NCBI GenBank assembly: GCA_020086605.1
Contig: JACBWW010000004.1
Location: 28,305,047-28,369,046 of the forward strand
Direction: 5' to 3'
Length of the DNA: 64,000 bases
Source: Lanius collurio
Lineage: Eukaryota > Chordata > Aves > Passeriformes > Laniidae
The notes under the pieces were generated by a model, which was not told the origin of the DNA, made no database searches, and worked only from the letters and a program-made list of their open reading frames with translations. Of the stretch, positions 13,021 to 24,860 are shown piece by piece (positions within the stretch are counted from its first letter, which is position 1; the number at the start of each line of letters is the position of its first letter). A program made the position numbers and the translations under genes.

Positions 13021-16000
13021 CAATAAGTAGTAGTACTTTTGAATATTCTCGGCTAATGAAGTGATTAATCATTAGTGAATACAAGGCTCCTTTCAGATGT
13101 TTAGAATATGTAAAAATTCATGGTATTTTCTTAGATCATCGCTTAACTTCTGAGAAAAACAAGGTTGAAATCTTTACCAAAGAGGAAGGGCTCCAAGAAA
13201 GGAAAAATAATAAATGCTTTGTGTTTCTTGCTTGGATTATTTGATACACACAAACCTGAACTGTTGAATGGACAAATGTCTGGCTTTTGTGGCCCATATG
13301 TGCCTCTCAGGTGTCACTTTCCAAAAAATACACTGCTATCATATTAAATACAAATTTAAAATATATTCTGTTGCTCTTTCCCTTAGAAGCTACTTCTCTG
13401 AGGTAGAAGTCACCTCTTCACCCCTTTTTAAGGGGCTGCAGTCAAAATAATGGTCACGGTTGCTGATCTCTTCTGGCTGGGTTTTGGAACTGCTCAGGTA
13501 GATGCAACTCACCTCATAGGTGAGGCATTATAATACAGAATTTGTATCCATTGCAAAAATACATGAGATCACAGAACATGGCAATAGGCGTTTATATGAG
13601 ATGCAGTTGTAAATAATGACTTTTCATGTTTATTTTCCTTTTAAAATTGGAGAACAATGAGTCAATGCAAATATTTTATATTAATTCAAAATATATATTA
13701 GTTTTTTAATCTGAATGTAAGATTATGCACACCAAAAAAGAATTGTTCTCTTTCCATTGATATGGAAACTAAAACGTGAGCAAAAGGAAATACAAAAAAT
13801 GTGTCAATTTTTAAGTGACCCCCACACCTTTGTCAGACCAGATTAGCATCATCTGATCGTGTTTTGAAGTTATGGTGCTATTTGTTATGCTTAAGTGTCC
13901 TGACAGTTTACTGGAGATTTTTGTTGGTTTTAAAATTCTGGTCGCGTTCTGCCAGAGGATGCGCTAATCTAAGTGCAACGCCAAATAAGTAATAAAACAC
14001 AATCTTTTTATCAAAAGATATACAAACTTTTCAGACTTCCTTGTTAGTATAAATGTTGATAAATCTGGTAGGTTTTGGAGCTTGGGTAGCCTTGGTTGTC
14101 ATATTTTCTTTTAATACCAAGAATCTCAGAAATGAGAGATTATTTTCAAGAATGATTTTGATCTTGAATATGTAAATGTAAGTCAGAAGGGTTACAAAAA
14201 AAAAAAGTAGAACTTAATGTCTGCCTACATTTTCGGAAAAATACTTGGCATTTACAATTTAGCCTTGAGATAGAAGGTCTCTGTTCTAGAAGCTACTAAA
14301 AAGAAAAGATACCTTTTTGATAGTGATATACAATGTTTAGGGGATATAGAAGCAACTCTGAAAGAATTTCACTTCTGGAGATCAATGAGGTTCTAATTAG
14401 AGAAAAATGAGTAAATTTAACAAAGAGATTAATAAAAATCTCATTGTGTAGGTGTTCCTTTATCCAGCCACTATGTTAAGCAAAATATGATTATTTTTAT
14501 CTTAGTCCAAAGTTAAAATGCTCCACTGGTTTCACTTATTTAAATTTAAGTAAAAAAGGTTAATATATTAAGTATATTTGAATAAATTTGTTGGACTTCT
14601 TTGGGAAAAAAGTGGTTTGATTATTTGGCAAAAATGCAGCACAATAGAACTGTAAGAAAGTAAAATTTGTTACTTCCAGTGCTTTGGGTTTTCAGGCAGT
14701 TAGGAAACATTTTTGATGTATTTCTAAGTAACTTAGGAGCATTTGTTAGCTTGGTCTTGTTGCTGTGTAGTGATCCACTTGGGGTGGTGGATAGAACAAG
14801 CCTCTATTAAGGTCACAGCCTTGTCATCTGAGTGCAAAACATTTCATGGACATATTCTGATTTACTCTGCTTCATGCTAGCAGCCTGCCTGAAAGATATT
14901 CTTTGTCCTGAAATAGTGTTTCAAGTGCACTGGGATTCAAGTATTACCTCACAAGTCTAAGGCTGTTTCAGGAAATGATGAGACTCTTGGATCCCCTACC
15001 ATGCTGGATAACTTAACATCCAAGGAAGAAGTCTGCAAGTCCTTAATCCATGAAATGGCCCTGCTTAATACTTCTTCTAATTTCCTGAGAAGAAAGTGAA
15101 TGCCTGCTCTCAAATGTTTCATGCCAGCAAAAGCATGGAATAAAATACTGTTCACAGTAATAGCCAGGAGAAAATTTAGGGCCAGAGCTTCCCTTTAAGG
15201 AGGTTTTCTGAAATATCCACTGTGCCTTGCCCCGCTGATCTTTATGGCTTTGAGGAGTTAATCCAGTGATAATATATTTGTATAGATGGGATATCTGCCT
15301 GGGGTCTTAGTGCCTGGTGTCCCATAGTTATCTTTCTGAGTCAGTGTCACTGTGTGTTGTTTTCTGCAGGCATCAGTGAGTATGCTCTTCACTGCTGTCA
15401 CCACAGGTAAGGTGGATGGGAAAGATCCCAGTTCTGATAGCAGTCTGCCCTTTAGGCATTTTCCACCATGAATATATTCTTAATGATACGCTCCTGGTGT
15501 TTCAAATGGAATTTCTGTGAAGTAAATCTCATCTTAAGCAAAACTTCGTTCACCTAGAGCTTCACATGTCTTTGCTGAAGGCATGTTCTGTTTTGTTTTT
15601 CTCGTAAATGGCTGAATAATTAACATCCCAATGTTGGCATGTCACAGGTACAGTGACTGAAGAGAAGGCTTTCAAAAAGCAAAGGCTTTTTGGACCAGGC
15701 TGCAGTGGCATGAGTGTGAATTAAGACAGCCGTGTTTTACTACTGTGTTGTGTGTATCTGTTCCTTTTAAGGGGCTTTCCCTGGTACCCCCCTCGCTGCC
15801 CACACACAAGTTAAAACACTGGCAATATCCTGAACATCTGTACCACGGCTGCCTGGAACTTCTTGCATCCTCCCAAGGTTACATTATTCCTGGGGCTTCC
15901 AGAAAATGCTTTCAGTTTATTTTTTAAAAATTCTTTAGTGTCTAATTTCAAATTTGGTGGTGGCTACCTTAGAGCTTCTCGCAGGGGTGTGTATGACACA

Positions 16001-16119
16001 GACAATAATTTGGTGTAGAAAAAGACATGCAACCCACTGAGTTGTGGTGCCAAATATCCAGACCTGAGTGTTGTCTCTCTCTTTTCTGCCTGGTTGTGTA
16101 CAGAGGGTGGTGGATGAGC
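13021..16119. other. Single-copy noncoding DNA, one splice-site-bounded 37-nt segment
   Basis: No recognisable gene. An 11-A run lies at 14196-14206. About 13850-13990 is richer in CpG than its surroundings and could be constrained. At 15370-15406 a 37-nt segment sits between a good acceptor-like tract and a CAG-GTAAGG donor; it is discussed in the findings. Minus-strand open frames at 15935-16185 (60-73 codons) are overlapping frames running into the CR1 copy and are not genes. Confidence 0.45.
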
Positions 16120-16345
16120 AGAATGATAGAAACATGACTTTGAAATGTCATCCAGTTCCAACCACCCTGCCGTGAGCAGGAACACTTTCCACTAGATCAG
16201 CTTGCTCAAAGCCCCATCTAACCTGGCCTTGTACACTTCCAGGGATGGGTCATCCACAACCTGTGTGGGCAACCTGTTCCAGTGCCTCACCAACCTCACA
16301 GTAAAGAATTCCTTCCTAATATCTAACTAGGACACCTACTTCTTC
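16120..16345 (-). mobile_element. CR1 LINE, 3' end with open ORF2 C-terminus
   Basis: On the minus strand, codons from 16317 down to the stop at 16194-16192 read 41 residues without interruption and match the C-terminus of CR1 ORF2: an Arg-Lys-Glu-Phe-Phe-Thr-Val-Arg start, then Arg-His-Trp-Asn-Arg-Leu-Pro, then Pro-Ser-Leu-Glu-Val. The stop is followed by a 3' UTR ending near 16120 in a TCTATCATTCT-like terminal repeat. The next upstream stop lies just before the Leu-Asp-Ile-Arg-Lys segment. Beyond about 16345 the CR1 match is lost, so the copy is strongly 5'-truncated and cannot move. It looks less mutated than the copy at 12.8 kb. Confidence 0.95.
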
Positions 16346-18494
16346 TCCCCTGTTGTGTATATCATTTGGATATATTGCTCTGAAACGAAATCTCAGCTCT
16401 CCTGTGGATAAATTGCTTGTTTGTGAATGATTTAGTGATGACTTTCTTGCACTTCAAAGTAGCAGTAGCACCTTAGTAACCTTTTTGAACAACAGTAAAT
16501 TTACCTGCTAGTACCTAATGTTACAAATGCATCATGGCCAGGGTCAGCGTTCAGTTTGTATTGAAATACCTGTAGCTGGTTAAGACCACCTTACAGCTAA
16601 GTTCTGGATTTCCTCTTTTGAAAGATAGAGTGCAGTGTGGTGTATTATTCCCCTCTTCTTGGCAACTTCTTGTTTTTTGTGCACTGTTTAGAGTTGTGTA
16701 CTTTCATGCTCTTGTGTGTTTATTTCTTGGGTTTTTATAATGAATGTAAACCAAGTGGGAAAAAGAACCACTGGCACCACCTAATTCCTGTGATTGGAAA
16801 GAAAAATTAGGTTCCAAAAATATTGACTTGGGGTGAAACTGCATCTTTGAGTCTGTATTTCCTGGACCATTGTAACCTTGTTTCACAGCCTTAACATCAA
16901 TTAAATGGAGCTTGTTTAATAATTAAATTGTATTTTTAATAAATGGGGAGTTATGGGGAATCTTTTAAATGTTACTTTGTCCTCAGGAAGTAAAGTGGTT
17001 TGGCTTCCTAATTAAATACGGTATTTGGTTATTTATGTAATGAAAAGATGGCAGCTGCTATTTGTAAGATAATCAGAAAGTATTCAGAAGGAAAATGTTC
17101 AGTCCCCAAGAAACTGGTTAATCTATGTATGTATATCTCACATCTTGGATACTGGCACATTGTAATGGATCTGAAAGCCTGGGGCCACTGTCTTAGGCCA
17201 GGTCTTCATCTATCACGCTGTGTTGTGTTTTCTATTCTGAACTGCACCCATGTCTTCTCCCTATATTCCAAATCTCTGCAGATGTTCATGGATGATAGTG
17301 TTAATAGTATTGATTTGAGGAGCAATTTCTAGGTCACAGATAAGTAGCACTGTCTGATGTTGTCTGAGAGCAGATAAAATCCTTATAAAACAGGGAGTTA
17401 GAATGTGTTTAAATTTATAGACAAAGATATAATTGTTTTAGCTAAACATGGGTTGTTTGCATGGGTTCTTGCAGGTTGATACATATGTGAGGAGAAACTG
17501 AGATGTGGTTTTTTTTGATGTTCATCTGCTTATTTATGAGTTGTTTACCAAGTTTTTCTTGCCTGAGTGCCAGCAGAATCAGACAGACAAATAATTTCTT
17601 TGCTAATATTTCAGAGTTACTATCAGTCAATACTTAAACCAAAAAATTCTTTCTCTGGCAGGAAGAATTTTAGACATTTTCTGGAACTTCCTTTTATCTT
17701 TATTTCTATCTGCTGTTTTCTTCCATGTGAGTACATATACCTGCCTGTTTGAAACAACAAATTGGCAAAGCATTTGAATTCCTTCCTAGATTCTCCTAAA
17801 ACTGTAATTTTGAGTACCATTTGGTTTTAGACTTTCTTTGCATGATACCTGTGTGTTTATAAAAGCTTAAACACAGAATATAATACTAAACAAAATTACA
17901 TTTGATTAATTGGTTACAATGAAAATATTTCAGAATTGTTTTTGTGATGGTAGGAACAGGTGGGACCACTTAAGAAATCAAAGGATTTTTTAAAAAAAAT
18001 TTCACATTAGTGCTGTAGCATAAGCTGTTGCTTAGACTACTAAGTTTAATTTCTTCCCATCTAGATGTTACTAGACTGTTACTACAGTCTGCCTTCAGAA
18101 ATCAGATCAAGGAATTCACATGTGCATATGCAAACTAAAATAGTGTCCATTCCCCTTTTCCAAAACTGCAACTGCAGTGTTTTAAAGAATACCTTTGTAA
18201 CAAGATGATTTGCAGGCAAAAATAAAACCTTCAACATTTTACTAAAAATATCAGGTGTGAAACAGGATTTTTCTTACCTCCAATTGTTACATAAATGAAT
18301 AGCTTTTAAACCACTACATGAGGAAAACATTCAAAATGAAACAATCCTATTATCAAGGTTCCCTTTGGTATCTGTATTGTTCAGATTTTACATTCTACTT
18401 GGGTAGTTTCCTGGGAAAGCAGGAAAAGTGTTGTTAAAAATTTTGCTTAGAAAATGTAAGCAGGTTGAACTCTGCATAAAACAAAGATTGTTAA
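16346..18494. other. Single-copy AT-rich noncoding DNA
   Basis: No gene is recognised. About 16885-17000 is dense in TAATTA/ATTAAAT cores and could be a homeodomain-bound element or simply AT-rich DNA. A 94-codon forward frame at 17048-17332 shows no domain. Confidence 0.45.
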
Positions 18495-18513
18495 TTTTTT
18501 TTTTTTTTTTTTT
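18495..18513. repeat. Homopolymer T run of 19
   Basis: Nineteen consecutive T on the + strand. Read on the minus strand this is a poly(A) tract of the sort left by retrotransposed RNAs, but no recognisable element lies next to it. Confidence 0.9.
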
Positions 18514-18749
18514 AATATGAGCATGCAATGCACCCCGGAAGTTCTCTCTGCACATGGCCTTCTGTTCTGTGAACTTCAGGTTCTCAAGGACCTGGTATAT
18601 AATCTTTTGATATTTCTGTTTAGAAGAACCAGCTTTGAGTCAAGCTTGGAAGCAATATGAGGGCAGTAGTCTGTATGTGAGTAATTATTCAGTGCTTTCG
18701 AAAATATCAGAAAGACTTGTTTCTTAGTTTTGTAAAAGCAGTTGAAGTC

Positions 18750-19020
18750 AAAATGGGATGTTCCTCAGACAGCGATTTACCAATAAAATGTCTTTTTGTG
18801 CCTTTTCTTGATGACATTCTCTAGTGAGTTGACCCAACCCAGCAGCTATGCGGTGACCAACTGCTTGTTTCCTTCCCCTCAGAGGGATGGGGGAGAGAGC
18901 TGGAAAAGCAAAACCAAGAAAATTGCATGGGTTGAGATGAAGACAGTTTAATAAGTGGAGGGAGGAAAAGAAAGAATAAAAAGTGATGCAGTCACTCACC
19001 ACTGCTCAGTCAGCATCCAA
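18750..19020. mobile_element. Probable avian LTR-type interspersed repeat
   Basis: The segment combining a GTTGACCCAACCC stretch, a GGGATGGGGGAGAGA stretch, then GGGTTGAGATGAAGACAGTTTAATAA-like sequence and a purine-rich tail ending near CACTCACCACTG resembles an LTR-associated repeat seen many times in neoavian genomes. That rests on my recall of the pattern and not on an alignment. GC is higher than in the flanks, and the edges near 18750 and 19020 are approximate. An 84-codon minus-strand frame across it is a shadow of the repeat. It is probably a fragment or solo LTR, since no retroviral coding sequence is adjacent. Confidence 0.5.
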
Positions 19021-20644
19021 GCAACAGTAAACATACTGAAGAGAAAGTAGGCATACTGAAGCTGCAAATGACTGTACTGGGATGTTAGGAAGGATACCTC
19101 ACTTTCCTGGTAGTAGTATGTGCAAATAATGAGAGCTAAGATTAGTCAGGCTGAGATATGGTGTTTGGTGTAATTTGATTATTAGTGTTACTGTACTGTT
19201 AAGCTTTAAATTTTATCTGTGTGGGACTTTGGAGGAAGTGTATTGGGACAGGATTCTACTACCAAAGTTGAAAGGGTGAAATGGAGAGAGATTGACATTT
19301 AGACCATTAATTTAAAAAACAGATGTGATAGGTAGGAAGATTAATATGTTTTGCTATTTGAGTGTTGAGTCATTACTATATTTTGGTTAACTTTCACACT
19401 AGTTTCTTTGTGATTGGCATTTATGGCATGGAATATTTTTGGCTTTCATGAAAAGTAGAACTTGTTGATTAGCTGGAGCAAAGTTGACTTCCTTTGGGCA
19501 TCTGATTTTAGTTATGATGTTATGTTAATGGGCCACCTGAAGCATGTGTTTTCCTTCTGTAAAACATAATTTAGGAGTGTCAATACTTAATGTCAGTTGC
19601 TGAATTAAGAGACTGAGTGCATGACTTGAAGATGTGTGATCTAAGCTTAAAAATCATGATGCTGCCACTTGTGTTTCTACTGTTTTTTTGTAATCTGACT
19701 TTCAATATTGAATATGAAAATAATTGCCAGTTTTCAGAGACTGTGAGAGTAGAGTACTGTATTTTTATTAAACTGTTGTTTTGCTCTGTAAAATAATTTG
19801 CAAAGTAAAATAACACACAGTAATTTCTGCTTTGCTAAAATATTTTATCTTGGGATCTCAAGATTCTATGTAAATGCTGATGAATAAAATCATCTTTCAC
19901 TTCTGCAAACCACATGGTGGTATTCACATTTAACGTGTGGAATGGAACCCAGATGTATTAACTTAGTCCTGTGCCATAAGCAGCAAATTATCTTCTCCCT
20001 CTGTTTTTCTGTGAACTGTCTGTGCTTTCTAGCTCTTCACTTCATGAGACTTTTAAGTGCAGTGTAGTGATTTACTGTTGATCACTTTTCTAACATTTTA
20101 TTCTAAATGGAACAGCCCTGCAGGTTATGAGTTGTGAAATGACAGAAAACAGGAGCTCCCCCAAGTTCAAGCTGTTTTAAAGTCTACAGAATTACAATAA
20201 AGAAAATAATTGAGTGGTGTCAGAGAGGCCTGGTTTTATGGTTAAGCTGTCATCGGCTCAACTCTTAGCATTTTTGTATTGACAAGTTTGTGGTTGCTCC
20301 CTTTAAAAAAACAAAAAGCCAAACACAACTGTCCTCTGTCACTGTTGAACTTGCAAATAACATGAAGACCTGTCCTTCTTGCTTTTCTTTAATATCTCTT
20401 TTTCCAGTTGCAGTACCTAATGGTGTGGTCATTGTGTGCCTGGTACCTTTGTAGCATTGGTTCAAAACTGCCGACTCCGTAAGTTTGAGTAAGCTCAGCA
20501 CATCTGTGATGTCCTTTAAAGCTGTAAGCAGAAGACAAGTATCTGTTACTGCAGTTGTTGTTTTTACTGTGTGCTAAAGACGTTTACAAAAAAGTGCATC
20601 AGAGATTAAGGTTACTTCTGTTGGTGCCTTTTCCTGGTCTTAAG
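19021..20644. other. Single-copy noncoding DNA
   Basis: No gene or repeat family is recognised. The 78-codon reverse frames at 19580-19816 and 20265-20501 have no domain. Composition is AT-rich without long simple repeats. Confidence 0.45.
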
Positions 20645-21180
20645 TTCAAACACGGTTGGAAGGGAAAAAGGGGTTTTACCTGAGTATTTATTTTAAGGGT
20701 CCTAGGGTGCACCATGTCCAGGTGGAATGTGCTGAAATGCACACCACAATGCACACACATGATAGATTGGGTATAACTTTATAGATACTACTAATTAGCA
20801 TATCTATAAAAGATTTCCCAATGAAAAGCATGAGTGAGCCTCCCTCCCCAAGGAACCTTCCTCTGGATGGTTCTATCTTAGTTTACAAAATGTGTTCTGG
20901 AGGGAACCTTGGGGTCTGGGGCTTCTGAGATATTTAGTCTTTTAACTTAACAAAATAAGTCTAAGAATGTAGGCTAAAAAACACTAAGAATACAAAAAGA
21001 TATAAAAAGGTATATAAAAGGGGTATAAAAGAAAAGGCAAAAAATCATCATGGCATGACTGTACTACAGGAGATCTTGTGGGAAGGAGGGTCTTTTATTG
21101 GTGACACCATGCTGAACTTGTCTCAAGTTGGGAGCGGTGCAGATGTTTTGAGATTCATCCTTGATCTGCAGAAAAACAGA
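20645..21180. mobile_element. Possible LTR-type repeat with three phased TATAAAA motifs
   Basis: The block has a mosaic character unlike its flanks: a GGGTCCTAGGGTGCACCA start, CCCTCCCCAAGGAACC and GTTCTGGAGGGAACC GC-rich pieces, then an A-rich stretch with TATAAAA at 21001-21007, 21013-21019 and 21024-21030, and a GACACCATGCTGAAC end region. The overall pattern resembles songbird LTR repeats that I recall, but I cannot fix family, strand or termini and see no flanking target duplication. It could instead be unique sequence. No open frame of note crosses it. Confidence 0.4.
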
Positions 21181-24100
21181 TATATACTCAGAAATAATTT
21201 AATTATTTGATCTCTCTGTAGTGCCTCACTTCTCTACTGAAATTGTTTAGCATATGCAATTTGCATGATTTTAAAATGGTAGCTTGGAAGCCCTTAGCAC
21301 TGGGGTATTGAAAGAAGTGCATCATCAAGCACCAATCTCATTGCATCCTGCTAGTGTACTTTAGAGATACCTCAGCTGGCTTAAACTGACACCAAAAGGG
21401 GACTAAGGGCTTTCTTTCTCAGATATGTAGTTTCTTCTTCCAAGACATGGATTTTAAAATCAATCATTTTGTTAAATGAGCATATGCAAGCCTGCAGTGA
21501 AGAATTAACCTCTACAAAGCATTTGTTAAATGTAATACTACTATCAAAAGGCCTTCCTTTCTCCCCATCACTATGAAACCATTGTACTTTATTCAGAATA
21601 AAAAATTGGGTAGAATGAGGAAAACACATGCCTTTTGTTTCCTTTTCCCCTTCTCTACTTAATCTCTGTATAACTGAATGCAAGTGCTGGTTAGTGAAAT
21701 TGTGTGCAGTGAGGATGAGTGTAGGGCCAAAAGGTAAGGAAGGAGCTGAAAAGCAAAACTTCTCCCTAAGTACACTGCTGGATAAGAGAGAGGACACTTA
21801 CTAGTGAATTACTAGTGAACTAGAAATCAGTCTAATAACAGCTTTGACCAACTGTCTCTCTGTAAGCCGAAATTATCTTCAAGGTTTTCAAACTTGGTTG
21901 CTCTGTGAGCAGAGCTCCATCGTACTGAAATTAATGTGTTGTCAGGAGTTTTATGCATCCCGAGTTTCACTGGTCTGAATAGAAGCTGGGAAGATTAGGA
22001 CTTTTACCTGAATACTCATGTGAGAATGATGAGCTTTACATTTCCATGGTGGCATCAACATAACTGCTATTGAACACTGCCGTGTGTGTACCAGTATAAC
22101 AGGATAATTTTGAAATAAGGGGGAGTGAGCATTTGTCTAGTAACTTCTAGTTTCTAGCAGAAAAGTGTATAATTTTTATTTCTTGAGAAGATTTGGAAGA
22201 AGGGGAATGACATATCAGAAAAACTGGTAGTTTTCTGTTAGAAACTATTTTAACTTTATCTGCATGAGATTAGTTGATAGATCATTCTGTCTGAAGTTTC
22301 CTGACAGTTCTTTGACATATTTAAAGATAAACTGTGCTACCAATGTTGCATAAACATTGCAGAAAAGGCAGATGTCGTTTCTGAAAAAATGTGCCAAAGT
22401 TACTTGGTGATGAAAATACTCTAAAATCATTGGCTAGGAAGACCTTATGCATTTTAAGTGGACTCTCTAACTATTACTTGCTTCCCTGGCACATTGATAA
22501 TACAGTGTGGTGGTGACAGCATTGGGGCTCTTTTGTAAATTATAAATGATGTAGCTGACTGTGGGTATGTATTGTCTGGTTCTGAGTAAACCTGCCCATC
22601 AACAACTTAAGCGTGGAGACTTTTCTCACTTAGGCAGTGTTCATGGTCCTTATCTTCTTTGATTTGCATGGGTGACCTAAGGGCAGCCAGTTCTTCACAC
22701 TCTCCAGCTCATCTTAACTTCCTTAATTCAAGATTCAGAATTTCATTTACAGCTTTCTGCAGTGTGCTCAAATTTGTTAGGGGTTAACAGTCACTAACAA
22801 TCTAAAACCTGTTGTTCTGTTTCTCCCCTTTGTTTTTAAAATCTCCACTTGTTTCTTATTCAAATGTCCCGATCTCCTTGAGGATTTGTTTTGGTTGTGT
22901 CATAGGAAGACTTTAGATTTCCTTGTCTTGGGTTGAGTGACTATTCAAAGACAACAGAGGCTTCATTTTCACTGGACTTTGGTCAGGCCTTTGGTATTTA
23001 ATATCGAGGTTTGTCCCTCCTGTTATGAGCTATGCCAATCAAGCATAGGCAGAACATATGAGGGTACTACTCCTGGAGATCTTAAGTTGCTGGGATATGT
23101 TGTGTTTGTAAATTGCTGAGTTCCTGATGAGGAAAGGCTAGTATTTTTGCTAATTATTGAGGTAAAGTAATCTCTTTACAGCCTTTCACTTTTTCTTTTA
23201 TCCTAATAGGCATAAGGAACTACAAAATCTGAACTAAAGAGGATTAGATTGTCACAATTCTGATGATGACAGGTAAACTTTGACTGCAGGTTGGACTTAG
23301 CTCCAAGGAAATTGTGTGTCCTTACAGGAACAAAAAGTTACCTAATTGTCAGTAAGCTTGAGTAAGATGAAGCACGGCCAAGGAATGGGTATGGCCAATG
23401 TGCAAAATTCTCAGTGGTAGGGCATTTGAAATCTGACTATGTCTGATGAACAACTTACTTTTGCTTTAAAATAAGCAATGAACAGTAAATTTAATAATTA
23501 ATGCAATGTAGAAAGTGACCAATAACCCAAAGTACACTCCCATGCACCCACCTTCTATGTAATTAGTCTGAAATGACCAAGTGGAACTAACTGGACCAAT
23601 GATTCAGGCCTCAAAGAAATGTACCCTCCTAAAAAGTTAAGAAATTCTTACAGGCAAATTTGTTTCCCCTCCTGTTTTTGAAAGATGGGGTAGAAGTTGC
23701 AAGCAATGAGAAATTCAAATAACAATGTTTAGCTTCTAAAATAATCAGAAGCAACTTGCTGAAATAGCAGCCTTTATGAAGGTGTTTTATCTACTATGAC
23801 TATGCAGTGTATTCCAGTAAGATTACAGTAATTACCTCAAGTTTTGCTGAAAGTATCTTAACTGTGCTCCATCCACCATAGGCACAATTAGTTGGCACTA
23901 AATGAGGGAATGAGATGAGAAAGCCTAAACTGCAGCTGTTCTCTAGGCTCTGTGTGTTAGCAATGCTAAATAACTTCCATTGCCCTTGTGCTTACATAGT
24001 CATAAGTCAGAGGAAAGCAGTTTTCCTGTAACCTACTCTTGATTGTACTTCTTTTGATGGTTAGCTTTATTATTTATGCTTTTTTTTGATACCAAGTCTA

Positions 24101-24685
24101 ATTAAAACAATTGGGCTCTGAACAGGCTTCTGTCTTAAGAAATGTACTTATAACAGGTAGCATATGGAAGCACAACCTGTTAACAGCTGAAAATTTTGTT
24201 GATTAAACTAGGTGCAGACAAATTTACAAGAGAAACTGTTCTGTGAAAAATTCCAGTTCACTTACACACAAGGGTATCCTGACTATTTTCTTACCAGTTT
24301 CCACAGTTTCTTGCCAAGAATAATACAAAGCTTCTTGCAAAGTGTTGACACAGAAGCTTCTAAATGCTAAATGTTTTAGCAATTGTTTTGGGTAGTGTTG
24401 ATTCTCTGCAAAAAAACATGTCTGTCTATGCAAACACCTGGAGATACTCTTAGCTACTGCATACCACATTGATTTCAAGCAAGCTTTCAGATCCTTGTGT
24501 GGCCACAGCAAAGTTTGTTTGCAACATCTGCTGAGATGCACTAAAAGGTAATGCAAATTATAGGACTCCGTTACATAATTTTTGTTCCTGACAGAGTTTA
24601 GTGAAATTTAGGCATTGTATTTGTAGCTCATTTTGACAGGAATACCATAGAAGTCCTGACCAAATAAGACTTTAAAGTTTGAAAG
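21181..24685. other. Single-copy noncoding DNA
   Basis: No gene is recognised. A 138-codon minus-strand frame at 21381-21797 and a 110-codon one at 24224-24556 have no recognisable domain and are probably chance. No simple repeats of note. Confidence 0.45.
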
Positions 24686-24689
24686 TTTA

Positions 24690-24860
24690 AGATATTTTAT
24701 CTTACAGTCTCAAAGCACATTGCAAATAAATGTTCCTCTATTTGATATAAAAAATTAATATACAACTAGGTAAGTAAAGCATGGAAAGCATAAAGTACCG
24801 CTTCAAAGATTACTTAAATGAGTCAGTGGCAGACCCAGCACTGATGAACTAGTTGGGAAT
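24690..24860 (-). repeat. MIR-like SINE remnant
   Basis: Read on the + strand this shows the reverse complement of a MIR in the right order: an AAGCACATTGCAAA segment, an AT-rich middle, a GATTACTTAAATGAGTCAG segment corresponding to the conserved central core, then GTGGCAGACCCAGCACTGA matching the part before it. MIRs are ancient tRNA-derived SINEs shared by amniotes and no longer mobile. Divergence is high, so the ends are approximate. Confidence 0.5.

Noticed and set aside
15935..16185. Three overlapping minus-strand frames
   Set aside because: They overlap one another and run into the 3' UTR of the CR1 copy.
21381..21797. 138-codon minus-strand open frame
   Set aside because: No recognisable domain; length is within chance for 64 kb of AT-rich DNA.
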